Part shown: positions 5,519 through 11,774 of the stretch, in pieces
Position numbering within the stretch: position 1 is the stretch's first letter
Layout: every line of letters begins with the position of its first letter
Origin: a virus
IMG/VR virus record: IMGVR_UViG_3300006735_000319
Location: 1-21,392 of that record
Length of the DNA stretch: 21,392 bases
Strand: one strand, 5' to 3'
The notes under the pieces: generated by a model
The model's database searches: none
Told to the model about the DNA's origin: nothing
The model's input: the letters and a program-made list of their open reading frames with translations, nothing else
Translations under genes and position numbers: made by a program

Positions 5519-5794
5519 ATGCATATAATTGTAGATATGATAACATTCCTTTATAGCACCGCGCAATTTTTATTATTCTTCGGTATCTTCTATGCTATTT
5601 TGCATTATCTTAAACCAGATATCAAATTATTTGGGCAAGTGGTAATTGGCATAAATGTATTTGCTGTTTGGCTCTATATAGCAGGTATATTCAATCAGTC
5701 TATATTGTGGGCCGATGCATCACCTAAGATATTTCTACACGGGATTGTCGCCGTTATCATTTATACTATATTAAAATTGGAGAATGAGAAGTGA
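5519..5794 (+). CDS. Small membrane protein, three helices
   Basis: The 91-residue product has hydrophobic helices at about residues 8-28, 38-58 and 70-85, and a short charged end (KLENEK). The ATG at 5519 coincides with an ATATTTATA box, so the true start may be the ATG at 5537 (MITFLYSTAQF), which still keeps all helices. Size and topology would allow a holin-like role, but there is no lysozyme gene next to it, so the role is open. Its end overlaps a 27-codon ORF by 11 bases. Confidence 0.65.
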   Translation: MHIIVDMITFLYSTAQFLLFFGIFYAILHYLKPDIKLFGQVVIGINVFAVWLYIAGIFNQSILWADASPKIFLHGIVAVIIYTILKLENEK

Positions 5795-5867
5795 AGATTA
5801 CGTAATTTTATCGTTAGCTGGTTGTTGGTTGCTTTTTTGTTTAATATCTTGGATACAAAGTAAATGA
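5784..5867 (+). CDS. 27-residue membrane microprotein
   Basis: The product reads MRSEDYVILSLAGCWLLFCL followed by ISWIQSK: a short polar start, one hydrophobic helix (residues 7-23) and a basic end. It starts inside the previous gene (11-base overlap), and its TGA overlaps the next ATG (ATGA). Coupling at both ends makes a chance ORF less likely despite the size. Function unknown. Confidence 0.5.
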   Translation: MRSEDYVILSLAGCWLLFCLISWIQSK

Positions 5868-6037
5868 TTAAACGATTCTTATATAACTTAGCAATGAAAT
5901 CGCCAATCAGAAAATGGGCGTTATCATTAACGGGATGGAAATGGTTAGCGTGGCAATTAATAGCAGGCGGTATATTTTTTGTTATATTAGAGATTTTATT
6001 AAATCTCATAGGAATGACGATGATTCCTTGGAAGTAA
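5864..6037 (+). CDS. Small membrane protein with basic amphipathic front
   Basis: The 57-residue product has a basic, aromatic front (MIKRFLYNLAMKSPIRKWAL, then SLTGWKWLAWQLIA) and a hydrophobic helix at residues 30-50 (GGIFFVILEILLNLIG), ending MTMIPWK. It overlaps the preceding microprotein as ATGA. The longer ORF at 5914-6096 in another frame is a shadow. Together with 5519 and 5784 it forms a run of three membrane genes. No family is recognised. Confidence 0.6.
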   Translation: MIKRFLYNLAMKSPIRKWALSLTGWKWLAWQLIAGGIFFVILEILLNLIGMTMIPWK

Positions 6038-6049
6038 TGCACAGGAGGC

Positions 6050-6080
6050 TTGGAGTCCCAAGATATTGTTCGTATATTTA
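6050..6080 (+). promoter_or_regulatory. Bacteroidota-type promoter (TTG-N20-TATATTTA)
   Basis: TTG at 6050-6052, exactly 20 bases, then TATATTTA at 6073-6080. It lies 39 bases ahead of the ATG at 6120 and shares TTCGTATATTTA with the site at 1673. Both are followed by the same TTAATTAA/AAAGGTTATG leader. Confidence 0.6.
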
Positions 6081-6097
6081 TGGCATAAATAAATAAG

Positions 6098-6122
6098 TTA
6101 ATTAATTAAAATAAAGGTTATG
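6098..6122 (+). promoter_or_regulatory. Repeated leader before gene 6120
   Basis: TTAATTAATTAA and AAATAAAGGTT run into the ATG at 6120. Promoter and leader together match the arrangement at 1673-1740. Confidence 0.55.
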
Positions 6123-6395
6123 GAGTTAAAAAATTATTCAGATTTAAATTCATTTTTAAGAGATTGTAGTATTGAGGACTTAAAACATATAAAGTCCCGA
6201 GTTAATTTAATGATTGAAAGTAAAACTATAGATGCTAACGTAAATATAAAAGTTGGATCTTGGGTTAAAATAAATCACAGAAAATGTATTGGTAAAAAGT
6301 ATACTGTTGAGAAAATCAATAGAAAAACTTATATACTAAATGATGGTAAAGGTGCTAGAATTAAAGCATCATTAGGTTTAATTGAATCAATTTAA
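6120..6395 (+). CDS. Small KOW/SH3-like protein, unknown function
   Basis: The 91-residue product has a helical front (LNSFLRDCSIEDLKHIKSRV) and a C-terminal beta part at about residues 43-90. In the beta part, VGSWVKINHRKCIGKKYTVE followed by INRKTYILND resembles a KOW/SH3-like barrel. Such domains often bind RNA polymerase, ribosomes or RNA. Its promoter-leader unit suggests the same timing as the genes from 1738. The fold is inferred; the function is unknown. Confidence 0.75.
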   Translation: MELKNYSDLNSFLRDCSIEDLKHIKSRVNLMIESKTIDANVNIKVGSWVKINHRKCIGKKYTVEKINRKTYILNDGKGARIKASLGLIESI

Positions 6396-6403
6396 AGGTT
6401 ATG
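6391..6403 (+). promoter_or_regulatory. Short leader TTTAAAGGTTATG
   Basis: A short form of the leader overlaps the previous stop (6393-6395) and runs into the ATG at 6401. Confidence 0.45.
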
Positions 6404-6616
6404 AGATATATGAATCAAGATTATGTAGTACAAGAATTGTTGGGTATGATTAGTGCCCGACAAATAGAGGGGGAAACATTCCCCGAATTATCAAATGATA
6501 GAATTTTATCAATTGCGGATTCGTTTTTATTCGAATGGAATGAATTAGGAGATCCGGATGCTAACTTTGAATCAATGTTAGCGTGGACATTAGATCAAAA
6601 TTTAACACACGCTTAA
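6401..6616 (+). CDS. Small acidic helical protein, unknown function
   Basis: The 71-residue product is helical and acidic (YVVQELLGMISARQIEGETF, then a helix SIADSFLFEWNELGD and a helix FESMLAWTLDQNL). It is not recognised. It begins at the short leader, and the next gene follows after one base (TAATATG). It resembles small phage proteins that pack against a host protein, but nothing specific can be claimed. Confidence 0.75.
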   Translation: MRYMNQDYVVQELLGMISARQIEGETFPELSNDRILSIADSFLFEWNELGDPDANFESMLAWTLDQNLTHA

Positions 6617-6617
6617 T

Positions 6618-7022
6618 ATGGAAAAGTTAATAGTAGAATTTGATACCGGAAAGGTAACCACTTATAATGTGGTTATCTTCAGAACATATAAAAAAGGTGT
6701 TAAAGAAATTTTATTTACCGAGGTAAACAATTTCGTTAAAAGATCCGATGTGGTAGATTGGAAAAAAGTTACTCCTAGAAAAAAAAGAGGAGAAGGAGAT
6801 AGTATATCTTCTAAGTATATTGGTAATAATATTCATGAGAATATAGAAATGCCAATGTCTATAGCCCCCGAGATAGTAGAATTTGCTAAGGGTGATGGTA
6901 AAGGATTTACTAAACAAGTAGTAGATAAATGGAATAAGCATTTAGATTTTGATTTACATTCAAAATTTGAAAGATATGGTTTCACGGGTTCATCAAGACT
7001 AAACACAATATTTAAGATATGA
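6618..7022 (+). CDS. Protein of unknown function, 134 residues
   Basis: The front half (MEKLIVEFDTGKVTTYNVVIF, RTYKKGVKEILFTEV) is beta-rich. The middle is basic (TPRKKRGEGDS), and the C-terminal part is helical (IAPEIVEFAKGDGKGFTKQV, WNKHLDFDLHSKF). It is not recognised. Its stop overlaps the next start as ATGA, linking it to the lipoprotein gene. Confidence 0.75.
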   Translation: MEKLIVEFDTGKVTTYNVVIFRTYKKGVKEILFTEVNNFVKRSDVVDWKKVTPRKKRGEGDSISSKYIGNNIHENIEMPMSIAPEIVEFAKGDGKGFTKQVVDKWNKHLDFDLHSKFERYGFTGSSRLNTIFKI

Positions 7023-7591
7023 AAAAGAAAACAGGCGAATGGATATTATATTGGATGCTCGTAGCATTGACGTGTTTAGGTTTTGCTACAAGTTGTACTC
7101 CAGAACCCCTCTGGGTTGACCATTCCGAATTTTTAATAGATAATAATGAAAAATTTATTCCAAAGGCGTTCATCGTCAAAAACAAAAAATACCAAGAAGT
7201 ATATATTGACTCGCTCGAATCAGATACGTACTTCTTACTCTACGCCGAGGCAAATAAAATGCCCGAGCGCTACCGCTATAATGGCGAGTATAATATTTGG
7301 GCCTCCTTTTCTACTCCTAACCGCTATAACGATGGGACTAACACTAATTTTGTTGATAACGTTCCTTATGTTAGTTCTAACAGCGTTAGGTTTGATCGTC
7401 CTAGAGTCTTTAATGGTAAAGTACAAGGCTATCAACCAAAAGAATTGGATCTCTACACTAAACAAACTGTTGGACCAATACACCAAACAGCCGTAAAACG
7501 GCGCGACACTATATCAATATATATGGACGTGACATTTGACGATGAGTGGTTTGTTAGGGACACGTTATTCGTTGTTTTACGCCCAAAATAG
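7019..7591 (+). CDS. Phage-encoded lipoprotein
   Basis: The 190-residue product has a basic start (MKKKTGEW), a hydrophobic helix (ILYWMLVALTCLGF) and a lipobox-like ATSC with Cys26, followed by TPEP. The mature part is mostly beta strands (VYIDSLESDTYFLLYAE, RDTISIYMDVTFDDEWFV, DTLFVVLRPK) and should lie outside the inner membrane. Phage lipoproteins can block superinfection or alter receptors, but no family is recognised. Codon use is clearly richer in G and C (ctcgaatca, gcccgagcgc) than the gene just upstream, suggesting recent acquisition from a host. The frame at 7146-7496 is a shadow. Confidence 0.75.
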   Translation: MKKKTGEWILYWMLVALTCLGFATSCTPEPLWVDHSEFLIDNNEKFIPKAFIVKNKKYQEVYIDSLESDTYFLLYAEANKMPERYRYNGEYNIWASFSTPNRYNDGTNTNFVDNVPYVSSNSVRFDRPRVFNGKVQGYQPKELDLYTKQTVGPIHQTAVKRRDTISIYMDVTFDDEWFVRDTLFVVLRPK

Positions 7592-7677
7592 TATATATGT
7601 ATTATGGAATATACTCATTTTAGGTTAGCTCTTTAATAAGGAGTCTGGCTGAGTCAAATTAACAAAGTTTTAAAAAT

Positions 7678-7980
7678 ATGGATGCAAGAAATATATTAGA
7701 AGGTTATTTAAACCAAATGCAAGATGCTCACAAAGAATTTAGTGGAGCAAAAAATAGTTTAATGGAATTAGCTTTAGCTCCTTTTGAACCTTTATTTATT
7801 AAAGATACTGAAGGAATGAGAGTTGCTTCTCGTTTGAAAAAAAGTGATATTAAAAATTTATTAAATTCAATTGATAATGATTTATTACCTATGTTTGAAG
7901 AAAACAAATATAAAGAAGGAATAGATAAAATAAATGAATGGAAAAAGCTTCTTGAAGAAAATTTGGAGAAGCAAAAATAA
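7678..7980 (+). CDS. Small helical protein, unknown function
   Basis: The 100-residue, almost all-helical, acidic product has a YLNQMQDAHKEFSGAKNSLM helix, a second helix KKSDIKNLLNSIDNDL, and a lysine/glutamate-rich end (WKKLLEENLEKQK). It is not recognised. The 86-base gap before it (7592-7677) holds no clear promoter; it includes TAAGGAG at 7633-7639 and a direct repeat GAGTC. A 6-base stem (7987-7992 with 8000-8005) follows the gene. Confidence 0.75.
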   Translation: MDARNILEGYLNQMQDAHKEFSGAKNSLMELALAPFEPLFIKDTEGMRVASRLKKSDIKNLLNSIDNDLLPMFEENKYKEGIDKINEWKKLLEENLEKQK

Positions 7981-7986
7981 ATTGGT

Positions 7987-8005
7987 ACCTTCTAAATACG
8001 AAGGT
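7987..8005 (+). other. Small hairpin after gene 7678
   Basis: ACCTTC pairs with GAAGGT around a 7-base loop. A T-poor stretch follows, so it is a weak candidate for a terminator or processing site between gene 7678 and the glutaredoxin gene. Confidence 0.3.
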
Positions 8006-8016
8006 TTGAAAAATTG

Positions 8017-8025
8017 ATATTTATA
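8017..8025 (+). promoter_or_regulatory. Possible late promoter box ATATTTATA
   Basis: ATATTTATA lies 20 bases before the glutaredoxin ATG, in a true gap. The same box lies in the gap before gene 10256. T4-like phages use an AT-rich -10-only box with gp55, usually TATAAATA; this variant is a guess. Confidence 0.3.
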
Positions 8026-8045
8026 AAATGGGGGTTTAAGAGAAA

Positions 8046-8363
8046 ATGAGAAAAAAAGGGGTAGGGGAAATAACGTTGTATACGATTGACGATTGTAAAT
8101 TCTGTCAAGCCACAAAAGGTGCACTCTCTCACCTCAGAATCCCATTTAAAAATATTGATGTTGAAGAAAACGAACACATGGGCGACTATCTTGAGCGCCA
8201 TCTTAAAACCGAGTTTTATCCCATCATATTTTTTAGAAAATCAGAAGAAGAATATGTTTATATACTTTCAGAGACAAACTTGGAGGAACTAAATCACATT
8301 CGTATATTTAATACAATAGAGGAAGCCATTGAAATTCTTCTAAAATATTATTATGAATTATAA
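8046..8363 (+). CDS. Glutaredoxin
   Basis: The 105-residue product has a thioredoxin fold: strand ITLYTIDDC, active site CKFC (Cys17, Cys20), helix QATKGALSHL, strand PFKNIDVE, then EFYPIIFF with the cis-proline (Pro59). It would use glutathione or a similar thiol to reduce ribonucleotide reductase and other host or phage disulfides, as T4 NrdC does. Its length is normal for the family, with an extra C-terminal helical segment (ETNLEELNHI...AIEILLKYYYEL). No reductase gene is in the window. A promoter-like site for the next gene lies within its 3' end. Confidence 0.9.
   Translation: MRKKGVGEITLYTIDDCKFCQATKGALSHLRIPFKNIDVEENEHMGDYLERHLKTEFYPIIFFRKSEEEYVYILSETNLEELNHIRIFNTIEEAIEILLKYYYEL
8280..8310 (+). 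promoter_or_regulatory. Bacteroidota-type promoter inside glutaredoxin gene
   Basis: TTG at 8280-8282, 20 bases, TATATTTA at 8303-8310, with TTCGTATATTTA as at 1673 and 6050. It lies within coding sequence, 63 bases ahead of the HD-domain gene, so chance is more possible here. Confidence 0.45.
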
Positions 8364-8373
8364 AATATAATTA

Positions 8374-9129
8374 ATGGTTTTAACAGCGGAGCAAATTAAG
8401 GAGAACTATGAAGTTCTTATTAGGGGTATAGAAAAATACGTAACGGGTGATAGACAGCAGAAATTTCTAGACTTTTATAATAGTTTAGATGATCGTATTG
8501 CCCTACTCCCTGCTTCACACAAAAAAGCTTATCATAATTGTTTTCCCGGTGGTTATGTTGAACACGTAGTTCGTGTTATTACGGCCGCATTTAAGCTAAA
8601 TGATGTTTGGTCGGAAATGGGAATGGCAGATACTTTTACTGAGGAGGAGTTATTTGTCTCCGCTTTAAACCATGATTTAGGAAAAATAGGCTCACTTGAA
8701 GAGGTTTCTGTTTTTCCATCTACAGATGAATGGAGAAAGAAAAATTTAGGAGAAATGTATACTTTTAATACAAAAAATGAATACATGACAGTCCCAGACC
8801 GTTCATTATTTTTACTTCAACAAGCAGGTATTCAATTAACAACCAATGAATTCATTGCTATTAAAACACATGATGGTTTATATGATGAGGCAAATAGTCC
8901 TTATTTAAAAGGGTTTATGCCTGAAACTAAACCGCGTACTTCACTCCCTTATGTTTTACACCAAGCTGACCTCATGGCAGCAAGAATAGAATTTGAAAAA
9001 GAATGGATAGGTAAATTTGATAATAAAAAACCTAAACAAAAAGTTTCAAAACAAGATCGAGTTAATACTAACTTAGATAAAATAGGTTCTGGAAAAGATA
9101 ATTTAATGAATTTAGTAAAGAATCTCTAA
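8374..9129 (+). CDS. HD-domain metal-dependent phosphohydrolase
   Basis: The 251-residue product carries the HD signature: His64 (GGYVEHVVRV), His100-Asp101 (ALNHDLGKIG), His166-Asp167 (IKTHDGLYDE) and Asp199 (LHQADLMAAR). These would hold one or two metal ions and hydrolyse a phosphate ester, typically a nucleotide or cyclic nucleotide. HD enzymes are common in marine T4-like phages and are often suspected of nucleotide pool or signal-molecule control, but the substrate is not known. It overlaps the next start (TAATG). Confidence 0.9.
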   Translation: MVLTAEQIKENYEVLIRGIEKYVTGDRQQKFLDFYNSLDDRIALLPASHKKAYHNCFPGGYVEHVVRVITAAFKLNDVWSEMGMADTFTEEELFVSALNHDLGKIGSLEEVSVFPSTDEWRKKNLGEMYTFNTKNEYMTVPDRSLFLLQQAGIQLTTNEFIAIKTHDGLYDEANSPYLKGFMPETKPRTSLPYVLHQADLMAARIEFEKEWIGKFDNKKPKQKVSKQDRVNTNLDKIGSGKDNLMNLVKNL

Positions 9130-9413
9130 TGGATGCAACTACTATCGTATTAGTCAATGTTGGTGTTTTTAGTATTGGGGTTATTTCTTACATTATTTGG
9201 AATCTAATGAGAAAAAATGAAAGATTAGAGGACGAAATAGTAAAAAGGGATAATTATATAGAAAATATTACTACAATAATGTCAGAATCGGATCGAAAAA
9301 TTAAGGAAATCGATTCAAAACAAACATTCCAATCAGACGATGAAATAGGTTGGTTCTTTTCAGGAATCAAGGAGATTCAAGAACTTATAAACGAGTATAA
9401 TATAAACAAATGA
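9129..9413 (+). CDS. Membrane-anchored coiled-coil protein
   Basis: The 94-residue product has an N-terminal hydrophobic helix (residues 5-24, IVLVNVGVFSIGVISYIIW), then a long charged helix likely to form a coiled coil (LMRKNERLEDEIVKRDNYIE) and a helical end (FFSGIKEIQELINEYN). Most of it would face the cytoplasm if the basic RK after the helix follows the positive-inside rule. It resembles spanin-like or division-type anchors only in layout. The stop overlaps the next start (ATGA). Confidence 0.75.
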   Translation: MDATTIVLVNVGVFSIGVISYIIWNLMRKNERLEDEIVKRDNYIENITTIMSESDRKIKEIDSKQTFQSDDEIGWFFSGIKEIQELINEYNINK

Positions 9414-10216
9414 ATCCACCTATTGATGAGAACTTGCAGGGGAACATTCTAACTCCACCTAAAAGGGATGAAGGTCCAATGTACACTAAAAAAGGTACAT
9501 TAAGAAAAAGAAGACCTAAAACAAAAAACCAATACTTTACAGCCGATACTGAAGAGGCTATTATAGAGTATTTAAATACTACTGACGAGAAAAAACGTAA
9601 TCAAATATATAATGAACGTATTTGGTATGGTTTTCATAAATTAACTGAAAACATAATCCATACTTTTAAATTTTATTATACCGAAGTTGATACCATAGCC
9701 GAGTTACAACATGAAGTAACTACTTTTTTACTAGAAAAGTTACACTTATATAAACAAGAAAAAGGTAAGGCATTTTCCTATTTTGGTACTATTGCAAAAC
9801 GTTATTTAATACTTTATAATAATAATAATTATAAAAAATTAAAACAAAGAGCGGAAGTAGATGCTGTAGATAAAGATCAATCTATAACTATTGATTTAGT
9901 TAATAACCAATCCATAGATAAACCTAAGGATGAAGCTACAGAATTTATAGAGTATTTAATAAAATATTTTGATTTACATCTGTTTGATCATTTTCCAAAA
10001 CATGAGGATGCTAGAACAGCAGATGCTATTTTATCTTTATTTAGAAGAAGAGAACATATAGAATTGTTTAATAAAAAAGCTATTTACATTTACATTCGTG
10101 AGATGACTGATCAAAGTACTCCACAAATTACTAAAGTATTAAAACGAATGAAGAAAATATATAAAAAATTGATGGCTCAATATATTGAACATGGTACTGT
10201 TAGTATGAAATTCTAA
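9410..10216 (+). CDS. 55: Late-transcription sigma factor (gp55-like)
   Basis: The 268-residue product resembles T4 gp55, a truncated sigma-70 relative that with gp33 and the sliding clamp directs host RNA polymerase to late promoters. The core at residues 85-147 has a sigma region 2-like pattern: YTEVDTIAELQHEVTTFLLE, then GKAFSYFGTIAKRYLI and a basic N/K-rich stretch. The N-terminus is basic and flexible (TLRKRRPKTKNQYFT). The C-terminus (EMTDQSTPQITKVLKRMKKI) looks like a short helix-turn segment. It is longer than T4 gp55 (185 residues). It stands just before the structural block, consistent with controlling it. Confidence 0.85.
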   Translation: MNPPIDENLQGNILTPPKRDEGPMYTKKGTLRKRRPKTKNQYFTADTEEAIIEYLNTTDEKKRNQIYNERIWYGFHKLTENIIHTFKFYYTEVDTIAELQHEVTTFLLEKLHLYKQEKGKAFSYFGTIAKRYLILYNNNNYKKLKQRAEVDAVDKDQSITIDLVNNQSIDKPKDEATEFIEYLIKYFDLHLFDHFPKHEDARTADAILSLFRRREHIELFNKKAIYIYIREMTDQSTPQITKVLKRMKKIYKKLMAQYIEHGTVSMKF

Positions 10217-10231
10217 TTCTTTAGTACATCT

Positions 10232-10240
10232 ATATTTATA
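10232..10240 (+). promoter_or_regulatory. Possible late promoter box ATATTTATA
   Basis: ATATTTATA lies in the gap after the sigma gene and 15 bases before the first structural-block gene. The same nine bases occur at 8017. This is suggested by position and repetition only. Confidence 0.35.
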
Positions 10241-10255
10241 TCCAAAGCATAGACT

Positions 10256-10624
10256 ATGGATTTTTCACAAGTAAAATTATTTGGAAAGAAAAATTTTTCC
10301 GATCTTTTAAAAGAAATTCACACTAATCAAAAAGATAAGGAATCACAATTACGTTCTTTAATAGAAGGTTTAAAACCACTAATAACATCCCCAGGTGAAG
10401 CTACCATGATTGTACCTTTAATAAAGGAATATATGGAATTAGCTATAAAAAATGACGATGCCTTAATAAAAATGGCTGGTATAGTACAACGTGCTATGAA
10501 TAGTAAAATAGCAGAGGGTGACGAATTACTTTCCGAAGAAGATAAAGAAATGTTATTTAGCTCACTTCAAGAATTAGATAAAAAAACAGAACAACCAGTA
10601 ATAGAGGATGCCAAGCCAGCTTGA
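10256..10624 (+). CDS. Small helical protein of the structural block
   Basis: The 122-residue, mainly alpha-helical product (FGKKNFSDLLKEIHTNQKDK, MIVPLIKEYMELAIKNDDAL, MLFSSLQELDKKTEQ) has an acidic, proline-containing tail. It starts the structural block and overlaps the hub gene by 17 bases. A baseplate or assembly helper is plausible from position, but no family was recognised. Confidence 0.75.
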   Translation: MDFSQVKLFGKKNFSDLLKEIHTNQKDKESQLRSLIEGLKPLITSPGEATMIVPLIKEYMELAIKNDDALIKMAGIVQRAMNSKIAEGDELLSEEDKEMLFSSLQELDKKTEQPVIEDAKPA

Positions 10625-11774
10625 TTTTAGTAAAAATATAGGTAGCACTAGTAATAGAAATTCTTTTAATGGAATTTCTGATGCTCCCGGCTTTATCCCT
10701 GTAAGGGTAAAAAAAGTAAATATTGTACCTGAAGAAAATGAGGAATCATTATTCCAAAATGCAGGAGAATATTGGGGTGTAGGTGCAATCACTTTTGAAG
10801 CATTAAATAGATCCACAGCTATAACTGATATTCCTCAAGGAACTATAGCTTTACCTCTTAACACTAGTGTTAGAACTTTACCATTAGTAAATGAAATTGT
10901 TTTTGTAACATTGGGCCCCTCCCGAAGTAGATTATTAGGTGGTAACCCTGATTCAAATACATTTTATTATACAAACTCTATACCAATATGGAATAGTACG
11001 GATGTAAACGCATTACCTTCTTCTGTAACATCTGGAGATGCTAATACAAATAGCAATACAGCAGAAGATGTACAATCCGGAATACCTAATAACCCTAATA
11101 ACCCTAAGGGAGGTGCTCCATTAGGAGATGTCTTTAGGGATCAAGGAGATATTAAAAATTTATACCCACAGGAGGGAGATGTTATATTTGAAGGTAGGTT
11201 TGGTAATTCCCTAAGATTTGGTTCTACAGGAAAAATAGATGGAGATTTTAGTGAGTTTGATGTTAGTCCCCAAAATCCATGGAGTCAAAACGGTGAAACT
11301 GGAAACCCTATAACAATATTAAGAAATGGGCAAAAACAGGAAGCTATTAAATTTGATGTATGGCAACCCATTTTTGAAGATATAAATGCTGATTTATCAT
11401 CTATTTATTTAACTTCAAATCAAAATGTACCTTTACAAATTGCCTATTCTAATTTAAAATCTTATGGATTAGATGTTACACCTCCTGAGGATACAACTGC
11501 AGAATTTGAAAAAATAGGAGAAGATTTAGGAGATCAGTTTACTTCAAATAATGAATCCGATGACATTAGTAATACTAGGGATTCAATAAATGTAGAACCA
11601 GATTTAAGTACAGATCCTAATTTAGCCCAAAAACAAGCAGCTATTCAAGGAACTAATAATAACCAAAGAATAAGTGATTCGGCTGCTTCTGTCCCAAGAG
11701 AGGAACTAGAACCTAATGCCGCAGTATTAGCCCAACAATCCATAAGTAATCGAAGAAATAAATCTGGAAGATAA
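10608..11774 (+). CDS. 5: Baseplate hub protein, OB-fold N-part (gp5-like)
   Basis: The 388-residue product has, at residues 30-120, an OB-fold-like run (IPVRVKKVNIV, DIPQGTIALPL, LPLVNEIVFVTLGPSR) of the type at the front of T4 gp5. Residues 190-265 form a second beta unit (GDVIFEGRFGNSLRFGSTG, PWS, GNPITILRNG, WQPIFEDINADLSSIYLTS). The rest is disordered and rich in N, S and Q. There is no lysozyme domain, as T4 gp5 has. In the baseplate this part would connect the tail tube to the spike, which is encoded by the next gene. Their stop and start overlap by one base (TAATG). Confidence 0.65.
   Translation: MPSQLDFSKNIGSTSNRNSFNGISDAPGFIPVRVKKVNIVPEENEESLFQNAGEYWGVGAITFEALNRSTAITDIPQGTIALPLNTSVRTLPLVNEIVFVTLGPSRSRLLGGNPDSNTFYYTNSIPIWNSTDVNALPSSVTSGDANTNSNTAEDVQSGIPNNPNNPKGGAPLGDVFRDQGDIKNLYPQEGDVIFEGRFGNSLRFGSTGKIDGDFSEFDVSPQNPWSQNGETGNPITILRNGQKQEAIKFDVWQPIFEDINADLSSIYLTSNQNVPLQIAYSNLKSYGLDVTPPEDTTAEFEKIGEDLGDQFTSNNESDDISNTRDSINVEPDLSTDPNLAQKQAAIQGTNNNQRISDSAASVPREELEPNAAVLAQQSISNRRNKSGR

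Noticed and set aside
5914-6096. Plus-strand ORF of 60 codons
   Set aside because: It is a shadow of the membrane gene at 5864-6037 and runs into the promoter-like region.
7592-7677. Possible tRNA or riboswitch in the gap
   Set aside because: No cloverleaf, no T-loop sequence and no stable fold could be seen by eye; only a direct GAGTC repeat and a TAAGGAG.
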